28,843 nt of DNA, from the NCBI GenBank assembly GCA_910589265.1, contig CAJUTQ010000032.1, positions 1-28,843 on the forward strand, in the 5' to 3' direction. The translations under genes and the position numbers were made by a program. Under the pieces are notes generated by a model that was not told the DNA's origin, searched no databases, and saw only the letters and a program-made list of their open reading frames with translations. This DNA comes from an uncultured Lachnospiraceae bacterium. GTDB taxonomy: Bacteria > Bacillota > Clostridia > Lachnospirales > Lachnospiraceae. This document shows positions 1 through 6,934 of the stretch, piece by piece; positions within the stretch are counted from its first letter, which is position 1, and the number at the start of each line of letters is the position of its first letter.

Positions 1-117
1 TCTTAGGTATTTTTTTGATTTCGCTAATCTTATTATACCAGAGAACAGGTGCTTTTTGTTGTCAATGTACAAATATATTTGCATCCAAAGCCAGAAATTT
101 AAAGGTTTTCAGCTGGT
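1..117. other. AT-rich leader before recombinase operon
   Basis: No gene is visible here. An in-frame TAA at 100-102 closes the reading frame ahead of the first recombinase gene. The stretch is AT-rich and presumably carries the operon promoter and possibly an element end, but I see no convincing -35/-10 pair and no inverted repeat. Confidence 0.4.
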
Positions 118-1686
118 TTGGAGTGTGGGAAGTTTGAGTTATTTAACACATTTTCAAAATGCCAGTTGGAGAATACCAAAAACCAGATGCAGAAGGTGAA
201 AACGCTGGCGGCGTTATGGAAATACCTGTTAAATACACTGGATCAGGAAATTTATCTGTATAAAAATGAAGAGATATGCGGGCTGATGAAAAGCGCCAAC
301 ATAGGACAGCGGGAATATGCGGAACTGTGCCTGTTCCTAAAATCTGTTGCCGACAGGCAGGAAGAATGCGCTTTTGACATAAGGTTATCCTTAAAAAGGG
401 AAGCGAAAGTAAAAACAGAAGAGGATTTCTATACGGAAGATGAGTGGGAAAGATATGTGAATTTCATCTTTGATATAGACACGCATATAGAAAAAGCATT
501 TGAGAGTCCTCTTTATGCTAAATACTGGCTGTACTGCCTGCTTCAGTGTTCCCTCGCGTGGAGAGTGGAAGACATTTTAAGTATGCCTGCCCTGCAGATA
601 CAGGACATTGAAAGATATACGCTGGAATGGTTTGAAATGAATGAATTTACCGTGGCTATGGCATGGGAGATCATCAATGCCGCGAAAAACTTCATAGAGC
701 AGGACAGGATTGGCAAAACAGGGGCAAAAAAGCACTTTATCATCCTGAACAGTTTTGCGGTCGCAACAGCGGTAGGGTTCGTGACCTGTGAGAGGCACAG
801 GCAGGCCGCAGGCGATACGTGCCTGTTCGGGAAACTCTGGCTGAATTATAAAGTAATGGAAAAACAGCTAGGTCCTAGAATAAAGGGCTTTTCCAACTTG
901 AAGACAGTAAGGACGATCCTTTCTTTTGCAAACGAGACAGCTTCCCATACGGAACACTCGGGGCAGGCAGTAAAGATAGCTTCTTATATGCGCTCGCATA
1001 TGGCGGACAGAAATGGTTTCTCTGATATGACAGTAACCTATTTGAAGAGTTCTTTCGATGAAAGGGAGCTGCTCTCCCTGCCAGCAAAGATGGGAGAGCT
1101 TGGTTTGTTTGGATGGCTCTATCATGAGATCCTGACGGTGATGGACGGAAAAACAAAAACAGAACCCCACAGGGAAGAACTGATCGGGACCATCAGGGAA
1201 GAGATCACGCCTGCCAGACTGGAAGGATATGCTGGGTATCTGTTACAGGAGCAGAAGAAAAGGTCGGAGATCATAGCGGAGATTATGGGCTATGGGGAGG
1301 ACAGTTTACGGGAGCTGTGCGCGGGGCTGAAAAATGGCAGAAATCAGGGGAAAAAAGAGGACCTTTACTGCATCAGGCTGTCCTGCCCGTATCCGACATC
1401 ACAGGACTGCGGGCTTTGCGGATATGCCGTTCCCTCCATCCATGCCCTGCATGTGATCGGGCAGGAAGCGTCTGGAATGTTAGACAGGCTGATCGGCGGG
1501 CAGGGGACCGACAGGGACAAAGAAAGATATGCATTCCAGTTGTTTAAGCTGCTGACGATCTTAAAAGAAGCAAAAGAAGAATTCGGGGAAGAGTTTGTAT
1601 CTTCCTTTGCGGATTATAAAATGATTGGCAGGAAACTGGAAGAACTACAGGACCAAAAGAAAGGGGTGGAAGAATGGGAGCAGTAA
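118..1686 (+). CDS. Recombinase-like protein, first gene of Tn554-like operon
   Basis: A protein of up to 522 residues. The start is uncertain: TTG at 118 opens the frame after an in-frame stop, and the first ATG is at 187 (499 aa); neither has a strong ribosome binding site. The middle contains a helical stretch around an Arg (CSLAWRVEDIL) that resembles the first catalytic-box region of tyrosine recombinases, but I cannot find the later RH, GH and Tyr residues. Near the C-terminus is a Cys cluster (C-x4-C-x7-C-x2-C) like that in the next gene. The gene overlaps the downstream recombinase by 13 bp and belongs to a three-gene operon. Tn554-type elements also carry two large recombinase proteins and a small third protein, so this is probably a divergent or catalytically inactive partner (inference). 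It could instead be a DNA-binding accessory protein. Confidence 0.6.
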   Translation: MECGKFELFNTFSKCQLENTKNQMQKVKTLAALWKYLLNTLDQEIYLYKNEEICGLMKSANIGQREYAELCLFLKSVADRQEECAFDIRLSLKREAKVKTEEDFYTEDEWERYVNFIFDIDTHIEKAFESPLYAKYWLYCLLQCSLAWRVEDILSMPALQIQDIERYTLEWFEMNEFTVAMAWEIINAAKNFIEQDRIGKTGAKKHFIILNSFAVATAVGFVTCERHRQAAGDTCLFGKLWLNYKVMEKQLGPRIKGFSNLKTVRTILSFANETASHTEHSGQAVKIASYMRSHMADRNGFSDMTVTYLKSSFDERELLSLPAKMGELGLFGWLYHEILTVMDGKTKTEPHREELIGTIREEITPARLEGYAGYLLQEQKKRSEIIAEIMGYGEDSLRELCAGLKNGRNQGKKEDLYCIRLSCPYPTSQDCGLCGYAVPSIHALHVIGQEASGMLDRLIGGQGTDRDKERYAFQLFKLLTILKEAKEEFGEEFVSSFADYKMIGRKLEELQDQKKGVEEWEQ

Positions 1687-3314
1687 CAGATGGAATGGAC
1701 ATTACGGAATATATGGAAAACGGCAGGCAGGAATATCTGCTGATGCGCTATAAAGCGGCGGATAATCTTTCGGATGAAAAGTACAGGGAGATGTTTCAGA
1801 ACCTGAAAGAAGAAGGGATTCTTGTAAATGAGTGCTATGATGATGTGGAATGGGTGTTAAGGGGAAATGACGGGAGAAAGTTTTATGTAAGATTTGATAT
1901 GGTCAGGAGTGACCTGTGGAATGACAGGTTAAAGCACTTTGCCCTGTTGAAACTGGATGTGCAGAAGGCGGATATCCATTCTGCAAGCGTAAGCATAAAA
2001 AGGATCATGAATGAATTGTCTGTGACGGATTACCTGAATGCCGACCTGATCCCCACATACAGGGAGAAGATCGGGAAATATGACAGGAGTAAAAGAATGT
2101 ATCTGCCTGCCTTAGGCGAATTTCTTGAGTTTGTCGGTGGGGAAGACGCGGAAGCATATGCTGATGTGATAAGCGGCGTCCCGCAGATTTATTCGGCAAA
2201 ACCAAGGGAGCTTCCTTGCTATGAGAGTATCCTTCTTTTTGACCATATCATCAACGATTTCATACAGAGGACAGGCATGGAGGGAAGGGCGAGGTATTAT
2301 CCAGTGCTGATATGGTGGAAGATATCAGGCGTGATACCGCTGCGCCCCTGTGAGGTGTACCAGCTTCCCAAAGACTGCATCTATGAGAAAAACGGGAAAT
2401 ATTATATCCATATTGAAAGAGTAAAGAATAAATATAAGCGGAAGCAGTATTCGAGTCCCGTTATCAAAGATTTTGAGATTAGGGAAGATATCTACTGCCT
2501 GATCAGGGATTACATAGATTATAATATTAAAATTTCTGGCGCGGATGAGACAGTGTATCTGTTTTCCATACATGCCTTAAAGAAGACAGCGGGATTAAAA
2601 TCCAAGGATGAAGATGTGGAAAGGCTTACCTATATGACGATGCAGACAATCTATAAGCATTTCAAAAAAGAGGTCATCGAACAGGAATATGGCTACCATA
2701 TGGTCCCGCTGGGGCAGAAGCAGGATGAAAACGATATCGAAGAGGTAAAGATGGGAGACGTGCGCCATCTTGCCATTATTAATCTGATGATGATGGGGTA
2801 CAACCCTCTTTATATCATGGAGCTTGCGGGGCATCATAAGCTGAATACACAGATGGGATATTACAACCATGTAGATACGTTCGCAACCGCAAAATCGCAT
2901 GTACTGAGAGAAATGATGAAAAGAGCAGGGGATAACCTGAATTTTAATGAGTATGACAGCGGCGATTATGTGATACAGAAGAACCTATTGGGGGCTTCCT
3001 ATTATGACCTCCCACTGGTTTCTGACGGGAAAGGCAGATGCAGGAGCAAAGATTTTCCAAATGACTGTGTTTATACAGAATGTATCTTCTGCCCGCATTT
3101 TATCCCCGACAGAAACTTAAGCAGGGAATACTATGACGCGCTGAAAGAAGAAAACGAAAAAGACATGGAGGCGCTGCAGATGGAATTAAGACTGCTCATG
3201 CAGGATTATGTGGATAACAGAAAATTTGAAAATGTGGGAAAGAAAATCGGAGTCAGCTTAAACAAAAAAATAATGATCAACGCCTATCGGCATTTATGGG
3301 AGGAAAAAGAATGA
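1674..3314 (+). CDS. Tyrosine recombinase/transposase (TnpB-like)
   Basis: A 546-aa site-specific tyrosine recombinase, expected to cut and rejoin DNA through a phosphotyrosine intermediate. Visible catalytic positions are R224 (in IPLRPCEVYQL), R364-H365 (in GDVRHLAIINLMMMG), H387 (in LAGHHKL) and the nucleophile Y396 or Y397 (in MGYYNH), the order and spacing of the family. After the catalytic domain is a Cys cluster (C-x8-C-x4-C-x2-C), a likely zinc ribbon, then a helical tail. It is longer than phage-type integrases, fitting the large recombinases of Tn554-like elements. The gene overlaps the previous one by 13 bp and its stop overlaps the next start as ATGA, so the three are probably translationally coupled. 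The recombinase family is clear; the subfamily is inferred from operon layout and length. Confidence 0.85.
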   Translation: MGAVTDGMDITEYMENGRQEYLLMRYKAADNLSDEKYREMFQNLKEEGILVNECYDDVEWVLRGNDGRKFYVRFDMVRSDLWNDRLKHFALLKLDVQKADIHSASVSIKRIMNELSVTDYLNADLIPTYREKIGKYDRSKRMYLPALGEFLEFVGGEDAEAYADVISGVPQIYSAKPRELPCYESILLFDHIINDFIQRTGMEGRARYYPVLIWWKISGVIPLRPCEVYQLPKDCIYEKNGKYYIHIERVKNKYKRKQYSSPVIKDFEIREDIYCLIRDYIDYNIKISGADETVYLFSIHALKKTAGLKSKDEDVERLTYMTMQTIYKHFKKEVIEQEYGYHMVPLGQKQDENDIEEVKMGDVRHLAIINLMMMGYNPLYIMELAGHHKLNTQMGYYNHVDTFATAKSHVLREMMKRAGDNLNFNEYDSGDYVIQKNLLGASYYDLPLVSDGKGRCRSKDFPNDCVYTECIFCPHFIPDRNLSREYYDALKEENEKDMEALQMELRLLMQDYVDNRKFENVGKKIGVSLNKKIMINAYRHLWEEKE

Positions 3315-3877
3315 GCGGAAGACCGCAGATTTATACGGATGAATATCTGGATGAAAAACTGAATGAATTTATAAAAAAATATCCTGACAGGACGATCAGC
3401 TACCCTGGACTGGAAAGGGAGACAGGGGTGCCGAAGCATATCTGGAAATACAGGAAGGGCGACATCATCAGCAGTTATAACAAAAACAGGAATAACAAGG
3501 CACCTGAACCATCGGGGAGAATTGTAATTCCATCAGCGGATGATGTCATGGCAAAATATGGAGACAAGCCTGAGCTTTTAAAAACCTATATCGGAAGGCT
3601 GCTGGAGCTTCTAGCAAAGGCGGACAGCTATAAGAATGAAGAAAGGACCATACAGGAGCTTGAGCAGAGATACCAGTCGCAGATCGAAGAATTGTCTGTA
3701 AAAAATAAACAGCAGGAAAAGACGTTACAGCAACTGAATAAAACCTTGAGCCAGATGATGCTGGATTCGCAGTATCCTGACAGAAGGAAAGCAGAGGGGA
3801 TTAAAGAAAATGTTCTGGAATTTTCCCCTGAAAACAGAAAGAAATACAGAGATTTGCTGGATGGTTTTTCGCTTTAA
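3311..3877 (+). CDS. Small coiled-coil TnpC-like transposition protein
   Basis: A 188-aa protein. I take ATG 3311, because GGGAGGA sits about seven bases upstream and the start overlaps the preceding TGA as ATGA; an upstream ATG at 3296 would add five residues. The first 70 or so residues are basic and helix-turn-helix-like (YPDRTISYPGLERETGVPKH). Residues about 95-150 form a Glu/Gln/Lys-rich predicted coiled coil. Its size, its place as third gene after two recombinases, and its N-terminal DNA-binding plus coiled-coil layout match TnpC-type accessory proteins of Tn554-like elements, which influence transposition efficiency and orientation. The assignment rests on context and architecture rather than a recognised motif. 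Confidence 0.6.
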   Translation: MSGRPQIYTDEYLDEKLNEFIKKYPDRTISYPGLERETGVPKHIWKYRKGDIISSYNKNRNNKAPEPSGRIVIPSADDVMAKYGDKPELLKTYIGRLLELLAKADSYKNEERTIQELEQRYQSQIEELSVKNKQQEKTLQQLNKTLSQMMLDSQYPDRRKAEGIKENVLEFSPENRKKYRDLLDGFSL

Positions 3878-3889
3878 GGGAATTTGGGC

Positions 3890-3958
3890 ATGAAATGACA
3901 GAATATGAAAGAAAATGAAATATTATAAAATGAAATAAAATATTATGACATAATATGT
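3890..3958. repeat. Iterated ATGAAAT boxes and 13-bp palindrome
   Basis: Just after the recombinase operon are four ATGAAA(T/G) heptamers, starting at 3890, 3905, 3915 and 3930. They are followed by the odd palindrome GACATAATATGTC (3946-3958). No ORF runs through the segment. Iterated boxes beside recombinase genes may be recombinase binding sites or an element end, or simply AT-rich spacer. Confidence 0.3.
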
Positions 3959-4050
3959 CACGAAATAACATAGATCGAATAAACGGACGGGCAGTTATAG
4001 ATATGATCAACTGTCCTGATATCAAATGAGAAAGGAAGGATGGATTGCGT

Positions 4051-4956
4051 ATGCAGTTTGATATAAAGAATCAGGAAGACAGAATTAAATTATCGTATGA
4101 GGTTGCATTTTATATGATGACGATTGGATGCCAGAATATGAAGAAGTTCCTGCATATTCCAGAAGAATATATAACAGAGGGAGGCTATGCGCTTGGCAGG
4201 GTATGGGTGGCTCTACAGGATGATTATAACCAGAACAGGCTGGAGGAAGATGATATTAGATTCCTGTTAAAGATTAAGATGCAGCTCGCAGATTCCCCGC
4301 AGAAGGATCTGGGTATATGGCTTGACAGGGCAGATGAAGTAGAAGCGTATTACAGAGAGCATGGGACCTTGTCTATGCCGAATACCATGTTGTTTCTTGA
4401 CGGGGTGAGTATGTTCCAGTGGGTGCATTATCAGAAGAAGTTATATAAGCAGGGAGAACTTTCAGCTTACCAGATCGCACGGCTGGAAGCTATGGGGATG
4501 CAGTGGATCAAGCCAAAACAGGCAACAGGATGGAATAAGGCATACAGCTATGCCAAGCAGTATTTTGAAGCAAACGGACATCTGTTTGTGCCTAAGAAGT
4601 ATGTTACCCCCGAAGGGGCAGCACTTGGAAAATGGATTGAAGAGCAGAGGGACAGATACCTTGGATTATCAAGCCATAAGATCAGTGATAAAAAGATAGA
4701 GATGCTGGAAGACATAGGGATGTTTTGGGAAGACCTTAAAAACGCGGAATGGGATTGGTTCGTGGGGCTTCTCAGGGAGTGCATCAGGGTAACGAAGAAG
4801 CCTTTTGTGATCGGGAGAAGTTATAGATATAAAAACTATGCGCTTGGGGAGAAGGTGAGTGAAGTGAACAAGCAGTATGCGGATGGGAGTCTGACGGCGG
4901 AGCAGGAGAAAGATTTGAGGAAGGCTGGATTTAAGTTTAATAGGCATATTAAGTGA
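4051..4956 (+). CDS. Helicase-associated (HA) domain repeat protein
   Basis: A 301-aa protein starting at ATG 4051, about ten bases after AAGGAAGGA; a TTG at 4045 would add two residues but is too close to the SD. It contains about three to four helical repeats of roughly 65-70 residues, each with an aromatic-rich start and a pattern such as AxxYFxANGHLFVPKKYVT followed by LGKWIxxQRxRY. This is the signature of the helicase-associated domain, a putative nucleic-acid-binding repeat usually appended to DEAD-like helicases. No helicase, nuclease or other catalytic domain is present, so this is a stand-alone HA protein. It follows the recombinase operon after 173 bp of AT-rich DNA and ends in a hairpin terminator. 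Its function is unknown; it may be element cargo. Confidence 0.7.
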   Translation: MQFDIKNQEDRIKLSYEVAFYMMTIGCQNMKKFLHIPEEYITEGGYALGRVWVALQDDYNQNRLEEDDIRFLLKIKMQLADSPQKDLGIWLDRADEVEAYYREHGTLSMPNTMLFLDGVSMFQWVHYQKKLYKQGELSAYQIARLEAMGMQWIKPKQATGWNKAYSYAKQYFEANGHLFVPKKYVTPEGAALGKWIEEQRDRYLGLSSHKISDKKIEMLEDIGMFWEDLKNAEWDWFVGLLRECIRVTKKPFVIGRSYRYKNYALGEKVSEVNKQYADGSLTAEQEKDLRKAGFKFNRHIK

Positions 4957-4970
4957 GAAGAAAGGAAATC

Positions 4971-4996
4971 AGAGGCCCTAACTTTTTAGAGCCTCT
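4971..4996. terminator. Convergent hairpin terminator
   Basis: The stem AGAGGC-CTAA / TTAG-GCCTCT has one mismatch and a short loop. It is followed on the plus strand by TTATTTTC and has a T-rich flank on the minus strand. It lies between the convergent HA-domain gene and the small membrane protein gene, whose stop codon is inside the hairpin, so it probably serves both. Confidence 0.65.
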
Positions 4997-5235
4997 ATTA
5001 TTTTCAATAATTTCAGTCTATCTTTTTTAGAGGTAATACCAGCATCTTCAAGTATACTATTGAATTGTTTCAAACTTTCTTTATAAGTATCATTCTTGAA
5101 TATATGTTGATTGATTGAATTATATTTCTGTTTAATATTGTATCTGACTGTAGATACAATCAAGATTACAATCATTAAAAGTGTTATAGAGATTACCACG
5201 ATACCCCAAAACGCATATCTATTTATTCCAAGCAT
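4978..5235 (-). CDS. Small single-pass membrane protein
   Basis: An 85-aa minus-strand protein beginning MLGINRYAFWG. I start it at the ATG complementary to 5233-5235 because GGGAGG lies seven bases upstream. A longer frame beginning at 5268 has no ribosome binding site and would add 11 residues. Residues about 8-31 form one hydrophobic transmembrane helix, followed by a basic then mixed-charge cytoplasmic-type tail of about 50 residues. No family is recognised. It is convergent with the HA-domain gene and shares its terminator. A minus-strand TTGTCA near 5359 could belong to its promoter, but the partner -10 (TATTAT) is only 15 bp away. Confidence 0.6.
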   Translation of the reverse strand: MLGINRYAFWGIVVISITLLMIVILIVSTVRYNIKQKYNSINQHIFKNDTYKESLKQFNSILEDAGITSKKDRLKLLKIIEALKS

Positions 5236-5358
5236 AGCATTCCCTCCCATTGACATTTTTTCAATCATTTGAAAGGAAATAAAAAAGACAGAATTCTCCT
5301 AACAAATGAAACGAATCACCAGTCGAATATTCAAAACAATAATAGCCAAAGTTTTTCA

Positions 5359-5387
5359 TTGACAAATCCCACTAATATGACTATATA
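5359..5387 (+). promoter_or_regulatory. Sigma-A-type promoter into hairpin-rich region
   Basis: TTGACA (5359-5364), a 17-bp spacer and TATATA (5382-5387) make a near-consensus promoter on the plus strand. No ORF follows for more than 700 bp, so any transcript would run as untranslated RNA toward the hairpin block at 5624-5852. Its TTGACA overlaps a minus-strand TTGTCA. Confidence 0.5.
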
Positions 5388-5623
5388 AGTTTTGAAGATT
5401 CTTGCTAGGAAAATCTATCCTTTACTATAAAAGCAAGAAATAAATATTTATAGAGCAAATATTACATACTAAAAACTTATCTATATAAATGCTACTATAC
5501 TTTGTACTGATATGTCAATATTATTTTGAAAAATTTAGTTTAACATTTCTGTCATTTTTCGACAAAAAAGGAATATAAAGATGCTTTTTGATTAAAATGT
5601 TAGAATTTTATTTTAGTTTCCCG

Positions 5624-5852
5624 AACGGGTCGAGCGAATCTCAAATAAAAAATATGGGGAGAGTCCAGTGGACTGTCCTCATATTTTTTATGGCCCTGTT
5701 CAAGGTTGTCCGCCTGCGGACAAATTGTTTCTGCGAGCAGGAACAATTTCCTTGATAGCGAAGCGTAAAGGGTGAGACAATCTGTTCATGGTTTACCCGC
5801 GTGCGGGGAAAGCATAGATTGGCGAGACCCGTTTCCTAACGTAGAGCCATAA
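5624..5852 (+). ncRNA. Dense multi-hairpin block, candidate structured RNA
   Basis: About 230 bases, visibly richer in GC than the flanks, are almost wholly accounted for by base pairing. Pairings seen: AACGGGTC 5624-5631 with GACCCGTT 5826-5833; a long stem 5647-5689 ending in T6; an outer stem TTATGGCCCT 5688-5697 with AGAGCCATAA 5843-5852 (one mismatch). Inside that, TCAAGG 5700-5705 pairs with CCTTGA 5750-5755 around two abutting hairpins, TTGTCCGC/GCGGACAA (5706-5723) and AAATTGTTTCTGC/GCAGGAACAATTT (5722-5749), forming a three-way junction. A further arm is CAATCT 5778-5783 with AGATTG 5816-5821, with inner ATG/CAT, TTT/AAA and CCCGC/GCGGG. No ORF covers it. I do not recognise it as RNase P, 6S, tmRNA, SRP RNA, a group II intron or a known riboswitch. 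It may be a noncoding RNA or a palindromic mobile DNA element. The strand is inferred from the upstream promoter and the T-run. Confidence 0.55.
5647..5689 (+). terminator. Long hairpin with A6/T6 flanks
   Basis: A stem of about 20 bp, starting with A6 (5647-5652) and ending in T6 (5684-5689), with one G-T wobble and one mismatch and a tight loop around CCAGTGG. It has the form of an intrinsic terminator working in either direction. The T-run overlaps the first bases of the outer stem of the structured block, so the two structures may compete. Confidence 0.55.
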
Positions 5853-5865
5853 ATTCAGACTTTAT

Positions 5866-5913
5866 AAGAAAAGGGATTGGAATTACTGGATTAGAAGTTG
5901 ATACCCTTTTCTT
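5866..5913. other. Distal 10-bp hairpin
   Basis: AAGAAAAGGG (5866-5875) and CCCTTTTCTT (5904-5913) form a perfect 10-bp inverted repeat with a 28-base loop. T-rich sequence follows. It could end the structured transcript or be a protein-binding site. Confidence 0.35.
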
Positions 5914-5960
5914 GATATTCTTTTAAAATAATATGTAAATAGAAATATTTTAGAAATGGC

Positions 5961-5990
5961 TTGAGCAAGTTGCTTTTATTGACTTATAAT
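5961..5990 (+). promoter_or_regulatory. Promoter of the AAA+ two-gene operon
   Basis: TTGAGC (5961-5966), an 18-bp spacer and a perfect TATAAT (5985-5990). Transcription would begin near 5997, giving a 5' leader of about 115 bases that contains a small GTCC/GGAC hairpin, before the ATG at 6112. Confidence 0.5.
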
Positions 5991-6111
5991 AGTTATAGAA
6001 GCTAATTTTTATATTATTGAGTCCTAAAAATGGGACAAGTAAAATGATAAGATGAATAATGTTAAAGTTACAAGGTAGATATTACTGAATCTGGAGAGAA
6101 AGGGTTAAATA

Positions 6112-6921
6112 ATGTTCAATATTTATTACATTAATTATACAAAAGCCTATGAGATTGCAATGCTTATAGATAATAAGTTATTGGAAGGCAAAACAAGAGA
6201 AAAAGAAGGTACTGTTTCAGGGCATTTAGAAGGAGATATTGATGAGACACCTTTTACTAAGTTTCCATTTATCGGGAAATACATGCCAGAGTTTAATTTC
6301 AATGGAGAAGTGGCAGGCGAAAAGTCCAGTAGAGTTATTGATACAGTAAAAGTTATTACGACAAAATCAACTATCTTAGGTAGAATATATGATAAAGCGA
6401 AAGAAACACAAAAATTAGAAAGTAAGGAAATAGGAAGGCTGATAAGGCTAAAGGATGTTTCGCTGAAAGTAAAAAATGAAAATGATATTTTAGGAGCAAA
6501 AACATTACTGAGTGGGGCGATAGGTGATATTGCTGTTGATGGTGTCGGCAATGTAAATTTGTCCACTTTGCTAGAGGTAATGTTTAAAGATTCTTCTTAT
6601 ATTTTGGAAGGCACTTTACCAAAATCAAAGGATGGAAAGGAAAAGAAAATTTGTATTAAGATTCCTATGCAGGCAGAAAACGAAATGGAAAACCAGTATA
6701 GTGTGTCAGACTTGGAAATTGGAAGAGTTACAGTTGTTGGCATTTATCGAGGATGTTTTAATGTAAATGAGTTAGATTGTAAATTGAATAGGTTTTCTAG
6801 TGAAACAAAGAATAGAGAAACCTATAACAATATTATTATAGAAAGCGATGAAGATGAAGAAATAATAGAAGAAGTTCATTACATAGATGTGATCGCAATT
6901 GTGCAGGATATCAATTTTTAA
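6112..6921 (+). CDS. Partner protein of AAA+ operon, family uncertain (DUF6414-like?)
   Basis: A 269-aa protein, ATG at 6112 with AAAGGG about eight bases upstream. It begins IYYINYTKAYEIAMLI. A low-complexity Gly/acidic stretch follows, then a central segment KSSRVIDTVKVITTKSTIL and a part reading LIRLKDVSLKVKNENDILG. The C-terminal third has IKIPMQAENEMENQYSVSDLEIG followed by VTVVGIYRG and an acidic tail. Parts of this remind me of the uncharacterised DUF6414 family, but I hold that name loosely. No transmembrane segment, signal peptide or nuclease motif is seen, so it should be cytoplasmic. Only 13 bases separate it from the AAA+ ATPase start, so the two are surely co-transcribed. Its strongly AT-rich codon use differs from the recombinase and surface genes, suggesting separate acquisition. 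Confidence 0.65.
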   Translation: MFNIYYINYTKAYEIAMLIDNKLLEGKTREKEGTVSGHLEGDIDETPFTKFPFIGKYMPEFNFNGEVAGEKSSRVIDTVKVITTKSTILGRIYDKAKETQKLESKEIGRLIRLKDVSLKVKNENDILGAKTLLSGAIGDIAVDGVGNVNLSTLLEVMFKDSSYILEGTLPKSKDGKEKKICIKIPMQAENEMENQYSVSDLEIGRVTVVGIYRGCFNVNELDCKLNRFSSETKNRETYNNIIIESDEDEEIIEEVHYIDVIAIVQDINF

Positions 6922-6934
6922 AGAGGGGCTTACA

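Noticed and set aside
5624..5852. RNase P RNA, group II intron or IscB-type omega RNA as identity of the hairpin block.
   Set aside because: A CGAGCGA...CAAAT stretch faintly recalls RNase P, but the other conserved regions are missing. There is no domain V-like hairpin or reverse transcriptase, and no IscB/TnpB gene nearby.
6147..6566. Long minus-strand frame opposite the AAA+ partner gene.
   Set aside because: Ser/Leu/Phe-rich shadow of the plus-strand gene with no ribosome binding site; the plus frame has promoter, SD and partner gene.
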